Source of the DNA: Rhizobium anhuiense
GTDB lineage: Bacteria; Pseudomonadota; Alphaproteobacteria; Rhizobiales; Rhizobiaceae
DNA length: 64,000 nucleotides
Assembly: GCF_003985145.1 (NCBI RefSeq)
Contig: NZ_ML133522.1
Coordinates: 558,001-622,000 of the forward strand
Direction: 5' to 3'
Part shown: positions 52,393-60,721 of the stretch, one piece after another
Numbering within the stretch: position 1 is the first letter of the stretch
How the letters are laid out: every line of letters starts with the position of its first letter
Notes under the pieces: model-generated
What the model was told of the DNA's origin: nothing
The model's database searches: none
What the model saw: the letters and a program-made list of their open reading frames with translations, nothing else
Translations under genes and position numbers: made by a program

Positions 52393-54525
52393 GTGTCCGA
52401 CAAGACCCTCTCCGTATGGAACCCCGTCCAGACTGACCGCTTCCTAGTCGGCGCTCCGCATTATCCCGAGCATGTCGATGAAAGCTATTGGGAGCGCGAC
52501 GCCGAGCGCATGGCGAAAGCCGGCTTCAACGTGGTCAGAATGGCCGAATTCGCCTGGCACATTCTCGAACCGAAGCTCGGCACCTTCGACTTCGATCTGT
52601 TCGACCGCGCGATCGCCATGCTCGGGCGCTACGGCATCGACACGATCATGTGCACGCCGACGGCGACCCCTCCGCGCTGGCTGACGGCGGCACACCCTGA
52701 AATTCTAAGGGTCGACGGCAAGGGCCGGCCGATGAGCCATGGCTCGCGCCAGCACTGCGACACGGCAAGCCCGGTTTTCCGCGAACACAGCAAGCGCATC
52801 ACCAGGGCGATGGCCGAGCACTATCGCGACAATCCCTTTGTTGTCGGCTGGCAGACCGATAACGAGCTGAACACCAGCATGCCGGAGAGCTTTTCCCAAG
52901 CGACGCTCACCGAATTCCAGGCCTTCCTTGCCGGCAAATATGGCGAGATTGCCAAGCTCAATACGGCCTGGGGCGGTGATTTCTGGGCGACGGCCTATGA
53001 CAGTTTCGACCAGGTGGTGCTGCCGATCGAGTTCGGCCCGACCTTCCCGAGCCCTGGCCACCTGCAGGATTATCACCGCTTCCTCGCCTTCTCGACGGCG
53101 CGCTTCCAGCATGACCAGGTGGAGATCCTGCGTGCCGTCAAACCCTCCTGGTTCGTCTTCCACAATCTCGGCGGCTTGCGGGATATCGACTTTCGCGGCC
53201 AGTTCTCGACCGATCTCGATTTCGTCGGCTACGACATCTATCCGATGCTCTATGACGAGTTCCAGCGGCTCGGCAATCACGCCAAGGTTCAGGCGCTGCA
53301 CCTCGATATCTGCCGAGGCTTCTCCGGCAATTACATCGTGCCCGAGCAGCAGTCGGGTTTCGGCAGCCAGCCGGGCTTCTGCACGCTGACGCCGGAGCCG
53401 GGCGAGCTGCGTCGCATGGCGCTTTCCTCGGTTGCTCATGGTGCTGACGGCCTGATGTTCTTCCGCTGGCGGCCGGCCCATTTCGGCGCCGAGATCTATT
53501 GGATGGGCATCATCGACCATGACGATATCGGCCGCCATCGCTATGAGGAGGCCAAGCGCTTCGCCACCGAGATGACGGCACTAGCGCCCAAGATCCTCGG
53601 CACCTATGTGCGTATGGATGTCGGCATTGCCGGATCGGACTTCGATAATCAGGAAGCCCACAAGACCTATCCGATCGGCCTGCCGAGCCCGCAGGACGAT
53701 GCGATCCTGCTGCACCAATACTGCTATGACCGCGGCATTGCCTGCGGCTTCATTCATCCCGAGGACGATCTTTCCAGGCTGAAGCTCTTCTATGTTCCGC
53801 ACTGGGTGATGTGGAAGGACGAATGGACGGCCAGGCTCGAAGCCTTCGCCGAAGCAGGCGGCACCGTCGTCATCGGCGCGCGCACCGGCACCCGCAACGA
53901 AGACAACCACGTCATCCGCGAAACGGCTCCCGGCACTGCGCTTTCCAGACTGACGGGCGTGCGCGTCGAAGATTTCGGCCGTCTGACAGCCCCCGGCGCC
54001 AATGGCCTCTTCGACGTGATGGAGCGCTCGGGCGGCCTTGTCATTCCCCCAAACAAACCGGCCGAAAGCAACCGCCGCCAGCGCCGCTTCAAGATCGGCA
54101 ATCGCGAAATGACGGCCGGCCATTTCTACGAAAACCTCACCATCGACCCCGACGTCGAGGTGATCGCTGCCTGGTCCAACCGCTACGCCGAGGGCCAGCC
54201 GATGGCGACCTCCCGCAAGCTCGGCAAGGGGCAGGTCGTCTATCTCGGCACCTATCTCACGCCTGATCTGACCGAAGCGCTGACCGAACGCCTGTTCGCC
54301 CCCGCCGGCATCGAACCGCTGGTCGGCGGCCTGCCCGAGGGCGTGGAGGTGACGATGCGGATGAACGAGGAGCGGCGGCTGCTGTTTGTGCAGAATTATA
54401 CGGATCAGGCGGTGACTGTGGGTGGGGTGCCTGCCGGGCGGGATCTGCTGGATGGGGAGAAGAGGGTGACGGGGGGGCTGGAGCTTGACGGGTATGGGTG
54501 TGCGATTGTGGAGTTGGAGGGGTGA
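52393..54525 (+). CDS. GH42 beta-galactosidase
   Basis: A 710-residue glycoside hydrolase family 42 enzyme. The catalytic acid/base Glu158 is in QTDNELN and the nucleophile Glu318 in VPEQQSGF. The trimerisation and Ig-like C-terminal domains follow. No signal peptide, so it is cytoplasmic. The GTG start has AGGAAAG upstream. It lies 17 bp after the ATPase gene, so the operon imports a beta-galactoside and cleaves it inside. Confidence 0.93.
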   Translation: MSDKTLSVWNPVQTDRFLVGAPHYPEHVDESYWERDAERMAKAGFNVVRMAEFAWHILEPKLGTFDFDLFDRAIAMLGRYGIDTIMCTPTATPPRWLTAAHPEILRVDGKGRPMSHGSRQHCDTASPVFREHSKRITRAMAEHYRDNPFVVGWQTDNELNTSMPESFSQATLTEFQAFLAGKYGEIAKLNTAWGGDFWATAYDSFDQVVLPIEFGPTFPSPGHLQDYHRFLAFSTARFQHDQVEILRAVKPSWFVFHNLGGLRDIDFRGQFSTDLDFVGYDIYPMLYDEFQRLGNHAKVQALHLDICRGFSGNYIVPEQQSGFGSQPGFCTLTPEPGELRRMALSSVAHGADGLMFFRWRPAHFGAEIYWMGIIDHDDIGRHRYEEAKRFATEMTALAPKILGTYVRMDVGIAGSDFDNQEAHKTYPIGLPSPQDDAILLHQYCYDRGIACGFIHPEDDLSRLKLFYVPHWVMWKDEWTARLEAFAEAGGTVVIGARTGTRNEDNHVIRETAPGTALSRLTGVRVEDFGRLTAPGANGLFDVMERSGGLVIPPNKPAESNRRQRRFKIGNREMTAGHFYENLTIDPDVEVIAAWSNRYAEGQPMATSRKLGKGQVVYLGTYLTPDLTEALTERLFAPAGIEPLVGGLPEGVEVTMRMNEERRLLFVQNYTDQAVTVGGVPAGRDLLDGEKRVTGGLELDGYGCAIVELEG

Positions 54526-54630
54526 GGTTGCGGCATATTGAATGGCGGTGACGGAAAGTGGACCCGCGTGTTCAACAGGCGGTGTACCTGACCGCACCTG
54601 GGCACAAGTGCAGAATCTCGTTCGAAAGAC

Positions 54631-54657
54631 CAGTTGCCTTGAAAACTAAGGCAACTG
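54631..54657. terminator. Hairpin downstream of the sugar operon
   Basis: CAGTTGCCTT (54631-54640) and AAGGCAACTG (54648-54657) form a perfect 10-bp stem with a seven-base loop. No T-run follows. The gap 54526-54853 has no other feature that I can support. Confidence 0.45.
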
Positions 54658-54853
54658 ACCATCGATCGTGGTCAATCCGCAAAATTACAGGCTATCTATA
54701 AAGGCGCGTTGGATAGCTACCCAATCGTCAGGATATGGTTCTTGATCTTGCTGATGCTCCGCCTGGTACTCACTTCAGCCCTGAAGTTTCCAGTATTTCG
54801 TCATCTCATCAACCCAGGCATGCGGGGTGCTGGCAGCTTGACCTCACGATCAA

Positions 54854-55456
54854 TCAGTTGCCCCAGCCAATTTGGAACCGATCAAATCGAACCTCGCTCA
54901 ACGGCTGGCCGGAGGGGCCTAGCCGTACTGAACGAAGAACGAGATGAAGCTCGGGGGAATAGTATTGTTCGAAAATAATCGGAGGCAATCCCGTCAGTTC
55001 CAGACGGCTATTGATGGCCCAAACTTTGTAGGAACAAGATGCAATCGTTTCCTCTCCCAAGCCGTCGAATCTCATAAAAGTAGTGCCCGAAACGGATTTT
55101 TTGCCATTGATGAAAAGCGTAGTGTCGGATTGCCAGTTCTTCTTCTGTGGTAGGTCGTCCAACGCAACCGCATTCGCGTATTTCAGCTCATGCGTCCCAT
55201 TGGGACCAACTCTCTTTTCGACGAGCAGGGGATGTAAATATACGGCCGACACCGGCTGCAGTGAACGGTTACGCTCCACCAGCTTTTGTTCGGTGAGACC
55301 TGGACCGTTCGGCTTGTAGAATACGGAAAGGAAAGGCACTTCTCTGGTTAGCAGTACGCCCTGTTTGGTCTGATTGGCGGTTAAGCAATTGCCAAAGGCT
55401 GGTGCCGCCAATATTATTCCAACCAGTAGCGACAAACTTCTTAGCAAGATCGACAT
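54854..55456 (-). CDS. Exported hypothetical protein
   Basis: A 200-residue protein with a signal peptide (MSILLRSLSLLVGIILAAPAFG) and a mature start NCLTANQTKQGV. No family recognised. Its base composition is visibly lower in GC than most neighbours, so it may have been acquired. The start at 55456 is the best signal-peptide choice; the Shine-Dalgarno is weak. It lies beside a decayed DHFR-like gene. Confidence 0.65.
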   Translation of the reverse strand: MSILLRSLSLLVGIILAAPAFGNCLTANQTKQGVLLTREVPFLSVFYKPNGPGLTEQKLVERNRSLQPVSAVYLHPLLVEKRVGPNGTHELKYANAVALDDLPQKKNWQSDTTLFINGKKSVSGTTFMRFDGLGEETIASCSYKVWAINSRLELTGLPPIIFEQYYSPELHLVLRSVRLGPSGQPLSEVRFDRFQIGWGN

Positions 55457-55497
55457 CCCAGATTCCAACTCATCCAAGTCCGCTACCATGGTGCTTG

Positions 55498-55663
55498 GGT
55501 GAAATTGGGGAGATCGAAGTCGCCGGCCCGGACCTTGCCCACAACCTGACCGAACTTGGCCTGATCGACGAATATCATCTACCTGCACCCGGTCGTGGTG
55601 GGGCAGGGCAAGACCAATTTCGCGGGGCCTCGCCCTCCGCGCCAGTCGAAAATCCATTCACCA
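55498..55663 (+). pseudogene. Frameshifted remnant of a dihydrofolate-reductase-like (RibD C-terminal) gene
   Basis: In one frame 55498-55581 reads GEIEVAGPDLAHNLTELGLI with DEYHL; in the next frame, from 55583, it continues LHPVVVGQGKTNFAGPRPPR. Joined, these match the end of DHFR-like reductase domains (IDEY, LHPVVxGxGK). One indel near 55581 breaks it, and there is no start or N-terminal part. Confidence 0.7.
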
Positions 55664-55810
55664 TACCAAGACACCCGCGATAAACCCTAATCCCACAACC
55701 CCACCTCCAACCCGCCCAAACACCCGCCTTTCCCGCCAGCCGCCCACTCCACTTCAACCTTCCTTAAGCGCCCGCCCCATAGCGTGCCCCTCAAATCGAG
55801 GGCCTATTCC

Positions 55811-58594
55811 ATGTTCACCGTTCTGACGTGCGTCACCGAGCAGCATAATCTCACGCTGGTCGGTCTCGCGGGTTTGATCTGCTTTCTCGCCAGCCTTTGC
55901 GCGATGGTTCTGCTCGATCGGGCGATGTCTTCCGATGGCGCTGCCCGGTGGGTGTGGATCGGGACGGCGGGGGCGGCTGGGGGTTTTGGGATCTGGGCGA
56001 CGCATTTCGTTGCGATGCTGGCTTATGACCCCGGCGTCGTCGTGGGTTATCATGCTGGCTTGACGCTGATTTCGCTGCTGGTCGCGATCGTCGCGACGAC
56101 GGGCGCGATCGCGGCCAAGATCGCCTATACCAGGTGGACGGCGAATATTCTGGCGGGCGTGCTCTTCGGCGCCGGCATCGGGTCGATGCATTTTTCCGGA
56201 ATGCTCGCCATCGAATTCCCGGGAGCGATCTCATGGGATAGCGGGTTCGTGACGGCCTCGTTCGCTCTCGGCATCGTCTTTTCGGTCGCGGCCTTTCGGT
56301 TTGCGGTCAGGGGCGAGCGGTCGCTTCTCGGCGGGCTCGCGCCGACGCTTCTGTTGACATCAGGTGTCGTCGCGCTGCATTTCACCGCGATGGCGGGTGT
56401 CACCGTCACGCCTGGCATTGTGGCGCTCGATCCCGCGACGCTGCTTTCGCCTGCGATCATGGTGGTGACGATCGCCGCCGTCACCTTTTCGCTGCTGGCG
56501 GCGGGTTTTGCGGCGGCCATTTTCGCCGTGCGCTCGGAGGCCAAGACCGCCAAGGCGGAGCGCAATTTCAAGCTGCTGGTGCAGGGCGTCACCGACTACG
56601 CCATCTATATGCTCGATCCCGACGGCAAGGTCAGCAACTGGAATGCCGGGGCCGAGCGCGCCAAGGGCTATCGCGCCGAGGAGATAGTCGGCAAGGATTT
56701 CTCGCTGTTCTATTCGGCGGAAGATTGCCGGAACGGCCTGCCGCAGCGGGCGCTCGCGACCGCCCGCACCGAGGGCAAGTTCGAGGCGCAGGGCTGGCGC
56801 TATCGCAAGGACGGCTCCTCCTTCTGGGCCTATGTCGTCATCGACCCGATCTACGACGAGATCGGAGCGCTGATCGGCTATGCGAAGATCACCAAGGACA
56901 ACAGCAAGCAGAAGACGGATGCCGACCGGATCGAGGAGGTCAGCCGCAATCTCGATGTCGCGCTCGAAAACATGGGGCAGGGCATCTGCATGTTCGATGC
57001 GGATGAGCGCCTGGTGCTGTGCAACAAGCGCTATCTCGAAATCTTCAAATTTCCCGAAGGGTCGGTGCGTCCGGGAATGTACTACAGGGAGATCGTCGAG
57101 GTCGGTTATGCCGCCCACGCCGAGACCCCTGCGGAAGCGGCGGCGCGGGCCGAGGCCCATTACATCAGGAACATGGCGCTGATCCGGGGCGGGGCCGGCA
57201 GTGCGGTTCACAAATATGCAAGCGGCATCTCTATCCAGCAGAATGTCAACATCCTGCCAAACGGCGGCTGGGTCGTGACCTTCGAGGATATCAGCGATCG
57301 CGTAAAGTCCGAGGAGCAGGTCGCCTTCCTGGCCAAGCACGACGCGCTGACGGGCCTGCCGAACCGGCTGGAGTTCGGCGAGCGCGTCTCCGAGGAAATG
57401 ATGGTCGCCGACCGGCTGAGGGGCAGGGTTGCGGTCATCGGTATCGATCTCGACAAGTTCAAGGAGGTCAACGACCAGCATGGGCACGGCACCGGCGACT
57501 TGGTGCTTGTCGAATTGACGCGCCGTCTCGGCGAGGCACAGCAGGAGGGCGAATTCATCGCCCGCTTCGGCGGCGACGAGTTCGCCGCGACCAAGCGCTT
57601 CGACGATCTGAGCGCGCTCCACGATTTCATCGGCCGCCTGGAAGGCGCGCTGACCGGAATGGTTTCCGTCGACGGCTTCGAGATCAAGACCGGCGCCAGC
57701 CTCGGCCTCGCCATCTATCCCGGCGATGCGGAGAGCGTGGACGGGCTTCTCGCCAATGCCGACCTAGCCATGTACCGGGCCAAGCAATCGCTGCTGCAGA
57801 AAGTCTGCTTCTACGAGGCTGCCATGGACGAGACCGCGCGCCGCCGTCGCGCGCTCGCCAACGATCTCTGGGCCTGCATCGACCGCGACGAGCTTCATCT
57901 GCATTATCAGGTGCAGAAATCGGTGCGGACGGGAGAGATCACCGGCTATGAAGTGCTGCTGCGCTGGCGCCATCACGAACGCGGCAACATCCCGCCCATG
58001 GATTTCATTGGCCTTGCCGAGGAATGCGGCGCGATCCTGCCGATCGGCGAATGGGTGCTGCGGGAAGCCTGCCGGGCGGCCGCGGGCTGGAACAGCGGCC
58101 ACAAGATCGCCGTCAACCTCTCGCCGATCCAGCTCGGCCATGCCGACATGGCGGCCGTCATCTCAAGCATCCTCCTGGAGACCGGCCTCGATCCGCGACG
58201 CCTCGAAATCGAGATCACCGAAAGCTCTATCATCATCGACAAGGACAAGGCCCTGCGCACCATGCGGGAGATCAAGGCGCTCGGCGTCTCGATCGCGATC
58301 GACGATTTTGGCACCGGCTACTCGTCGTTGGAGACGCTGCGCGCCTTCCCCTTCGACAAGATCAAGCTCGACAAGAGCTTCATGGCCGAGGTCGAGAGCA
58401 ACGCGCAATCCAAGGCGATTGTCCGGGCCATCCTGGCGCTCGGCCGCAGCCTGGAGGTTCCGGTGCTCGCCGAAGGCGTGGAAACGCAGGCGCAGCTCGA
58501 TACGCTTTTCGAAGAGCAATGCGACGAGGCGCAGGGTTACCTGCTCGGAAGGCCGCAGGCGATGCGCGAGGCGGTGGCTGAGAAGGCGGCTTGA
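55811..58594 (+). CDS. MHYT-PAS-PAS-GGDEF-EAL protein
   Basis: A 927-residue c-di-GMP protein. Residues 1-245 are seven helices with the MHYT His-motifs (ATHFVAML, SMHFSGML, ALHFTAMA), possibly binding copper or sensing gases. Two PAS domains (about 258-375 and 385-500), a GGDEF domain with an intact GGDEF at about 586, and an EAL-type domain follow, with EVLLRW at about 712, EITES, DDFGTGYSSL and EGVET. Both activities are possible. GTG at 55784 is a poorer start. Confidence 0.92.
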   Translation: MFTVLTCVTEQHNLTLVGLAGLICFLASLCAMVLLDRAMSSDGAARWVWIGTAGAAGGFGIWATHFVAMLAYDPGVVVGYHAGLTLISLLVAIVATTGAIAAKIAYTRWTANILAGVLFGAGIGSMHFSGMLAIEFPGAISWDSGFVTASFALGIVFSVAAFRFAVRGERSLLGGLAPTLLLTSGVVALHFTAMAGVTVTPGIVALDPATLLSPAIMVVTIAAVTFSLLAAGFAAAIFAVRSEAKTAKAERNFKLLVQGVTDYAIYMLDPDGKVSNWNAGAERAKGYRAEEIVGKDFSLFYSAEDCRNGLPQRALATARTEGKFEAQGWRYRKDGSSFWAYVVIDPIYDEIGALIGYAKITKDNSKQKTDADRIEEVSRNLDVALENMGQGICMFDADERLVLCNKRYLEIFKFPEGSVRPGMYYREIVEVGYAAHAETPAEAAARAEAHYIRNMALIRGGAGSAVHKYASGISIQQNVNILPNGGWVVTFEDISDRVKSEEQVAFLAKHDALTGLPNRLEFGERVSEEMMVADRLRGRVAVIGIDLDKFKEVNDQHGHGTGDLVLVELTRRLGEAQQEGEFIARFGGDEFAATKRFDDLSALHDFIGRLEGALTGMVSVDGFEIKTGASLGLAIYPGDAESVDGLLANADLAMYRAKQSLLQKVCFYEAAMDETARRRRALANDLWACIDRDELHLHYQVQKSVRTGEITGYEVLLRWRHHERGNIPPMDFIGLAEECGAILPIGEWVLREACRAAAGWNSGHKIAVNLSPIQLGHADMAAVISSILLETGLDPRRLEIEITESSIIIDKDKALRTMREIKALGVSIAIDDFGTGYSSLETLRAFPFDKIKLDKSFMAEVESNAQSKAIVRAILALGRSLEVPVLAEGVETQAQLDTLFEEQCDEAQGYLLGRPQAMREAVAEKAA

Positions 58595-58623
58595 GGCATC
58601 GCCACGGCGTAGTGTTTCATGAG

Positions 58624-58665
58624 AAAAAAAGAGCATCTCCGTACTGAAACAAAACGGAAATGCTC
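58624..58665 (-). terminator. Intrinsic terminator of the Gly-rich protein gene
   Basis: On the minus strand a stem GAGCAT/ATGCTC with inner TCCGT/ACGGA is followed by a run of seven T. It lies 62 bases after the stop codon of the minus-strand gene. A classical rho-independent terminator. Confidence 0.8.
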
Positions 58666-58726
58666 TCTCGTAGTTTAGTGCGGAGCCATACTTGTCAGCT
58701 CCACACTGCTCGCACCTGTTTATAGG

Positions 58727-59377
58727 CTATTCCTCGGATGTCTCCGGCGCGGCGTTCTCCAGCGAAACGCGGATTTGATCGATCTTCCCGTTCGCCTCGC
58801 CAACCCCGAGGATGGACTTGGCTTCGGCCAAAACCGCCGGGCTGACCTGGCCGGTTTTCGTTGCGGAAGCCAATGCGTCCTCCAGCGCCTCGTCCCCCAA
58901 TAGAGGGTCATCGGCGGCGGGCTCGATGCCATTGTCGAGTTCATACTGGGCATAAGCCATGGCATAGGCCGCGATGGCGGTCATGCGCGGGTCCGACGTA
59001 TGCATCAGCGCCCTGTAATTTCGCTTCAGGGAGTTCAGGCCTGCCATCTGCGCCGACAGGTTCTTTTCTTTCGTGACGGTTTTGGTCCCATCAGCCTTCG
59101 TGGATTTGGACTTGCTTCCTGCGTCGGTGGATTTGCCTTTCACGCCTGAGGATTTAGAGCTGCCATGGGTTGAACCGCTACCCTGGTTGCCGTTGCCGTG
59201 ACTGCCGCTATTTCCGTTGCCGCCGCCATGACCGCCCCCGTTGCCACCACCATTGCCCCCGCCGTTCCCACCGTCTTTTGCCAGCGCGGCAATGTCGATC
59301 CCGGCAATCGTAGCCGGGCTTGCTGCAAGAGCCAGCGAGAGCACGGCCAAGGACGCTAAGGTTGCTATCCGCATCAT
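58727..59377 (-). CDS. Gly-rich exported protein
   Basis: A 216-residue protein. GGAGGAAA precedes ATG at 59377 (second ATG at 59374 also possible). Residues 1-26 form a signal peptide (LASLAVLSLALAASPATIA). Then a low-complexity run of GGNGGG-type repeats and a Ser/Lys-rich stretch, followed by a helical C-terminal domain (LNSLKRNYRALMHTSDPRMTAI, read in parts). No family recognised; likely periplasmic or surface. Confidence 0.7.
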   Translation of the reverse strand: MMRIATLASLAVLSLALAASPATIAGIDIAALAKDGGNGGGNGGGNGGGHGGGNGNSGSHGNGNQGSGSTHGSSKSSGVKGKSTDAGSKSKSTKADGTKTVTKEKNLSAQMAGLNSLKRNYRALMHTSDPRMTAIAAYAMAYAQYELDNGIEPAADDPLLGDEALEDALASATKTGQVSPAVLAEAKSILGVGEANGKIDQIRVSLENAAPETSEE

Positions 59378-59810
59378 TTTCCTCCGAGTCAGATCATCAA
59401 GTGCGGTGCAACTGCACTGCATAGGGAGATGTGAGAGGTTAGACGCTGATTGCGTATCGCACATCGGCACGAGGTCCGACGTCGGTCGGGACTATGGTCC
59501 TAAACAAGTTGAAATATTTGATAAATCGACATCGTCAGCCAGGTTGGGCTGATGTGGCGACACGCCGTGAAAAGGGAGTAGGTGCTCGGCGTGGCTGAAG
59601 CAGCTGAACACCGGACGATCTTTTACCGGAACCTTGGAGCCGGCGATCCGCCGCCGGTCGATTTTTCGCAGTCGGCCGGAAGCTGAGACATCGCAGATTG
59701 TCAGAACCAAGGATTGCGTACGCAGCGTCCTTTGGATGGAGGGTCTTCAAACGTGTCCGCGCCGTCGAAATGATCGACAGGCAGATCCCGAACGAGAGGC
59801 GGCGGCGCAA
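59378..59810. other. Intergenic stretch, promoter region likely
   Basis: This 433-base gap lies upstream of the Gly-rich gene and downstream of the STAS-like gene, both on the minus strand. Only short Arg-rich frames exist on either strand. I can support no gene here; a promoter for the Gly-rich gene is expected at its left end. Confidence 0.5.
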
Positions 59811-60149
59811 TCACCCCAGGCGTAAATCAATAAGCGGATGTAACTTCTTCAGGTTCGGCAGAGACTTAGCTTGCCAGGGATATTGATTGGTGCCTTTGAT
59901 GACGAGCAGGAGATCGCCCATCTTTCTGGCTTCGATCGTCAGCTTGGCCAACAGATTTATGCCGGAGGAATTGAGGAACTCGAGACCCGTCAGGTTGAAC
60001 GTCACCTGTTTGTGCCCCTCATGGAGCAGACCCGAAATCAATGAATAAATGGGCGCATAGGCGTCCGGTCCGGCCAGCCGGAATACGCCGTCGAAATATA
60101 CCTGGTTTCTTTCCGCCCATACGCGGAAGTTTTCGTCGCTGATTTCCAT
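59811..60149 (-). CDS. STAS-like regulator (slr1659-type)
   Basis: A 112-residue protein. HKQVTFNLTGLEFLNSSGIN with its Ser-Ser pair resembles the phospho-Ser site of STAS anti-sigma-antagonists; LTIEARKMGDLLLVIKG forms the next helix and strand. It is the last gene of an operon with an ATP-binding protein and a PP2C phosphatase, suggesting partner switching. The Ser pair would be phosphorylated by the neighbour and dephosphorylated by the phosphatase. Confidence 0.75.
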   Translation of the reverse strand: MEISDENFRVWAERNQVYFDGVFRLAGPDAYAPIYSLISGLLHEGHKQVTFNLTGLEFLNSSGINLLAKLTIEARKMGDLLLVIKGTNQYPWQAKSLPNLKKLHPLIDLRLG

Positions 60150-60156
60150 TCTTCGC

Positions 60157-60717
60157 TCACAGATTGGAGGAGGGCGGCATCGCCACAGCTGCAGTCGTCG
60201 TCAGTATGATACGCTGGTCATTGTTCTCTTCGAATGCCCAAGCCATTTTTGCGTCGTAGTCGCTCAGCAGGGTGAGCAATCCCAAGCCCGAACCGCTCGT
60301 TGCCGATATGGCGTTGGTTTCGATTTGCTCAAGAAGAAGTTCCCCGGGATCTTTCGATTGGAGGCGATGCAGCAATTGCTGGAAGCGGGACGATGTCACG
60401 CCATCGATCGTGTTCTTCACCCTTATCAAAAAGGCTCCGTCGAATATGCCGGCTTCAATGAGGATCTCCCCAGGTTGTCGAAACTTGACGGCATTTTCAA
60501 TCAGCTCATTGCTGAGATATCCGATGTCATGATGCGCCTGCGTGTAATCTTTCCTTGAACGTGAATAGGGCAGAGCCATGACTTCCGCTATGAAGTCCGC
60601 CGTCATTCCCGAGTGCTTCCATCCAAGCTGAAGAGGTCCATCGCTCAACGTGAGGCGAGTGGCCGAACCTAAGCTTATGCCCGCCAGAGATTCCTTGCCG
60701 TATACCGTTGGCGTCAT
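60157..60717 (-). CDS. SiaB-like ATP-binding protein (slr1658-type)
   Basis: A 186-residue protein. DIGYLSNELIENAVKFRQPG gives an N-box (Asn) and SGSGLGLLTLLSDYDAKM a G-box-like turn as in GHKL ATPases. It resembles SiaB, the kinase partner in SiaABC systems, and the slr1658 superfamily. The seven bases between it and the STAS-like gene, and the four-base gap to the phosphatase gene, make one operon. Probably the kinase of the switch. Confidence 0.72.
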   Translation of the reverse strand: MTPTVYGKESLAGISLGSATRLTLSDGPLQLGWKHSGMTADFIAEVMALPYSRSRKDYTQAHHDIGYLSNELIENAVKFRQPGEILIEAGIFDGAFLIRVKNTIDGVTSSRFQQLLHRLQSKDPGELLLEQIETNAISATSGSGLGLLTLLSDYDAKMAWAFEENNDQRIILTTTAAVAMPPSSNL

Positions 60718-60721
60718 TGTC

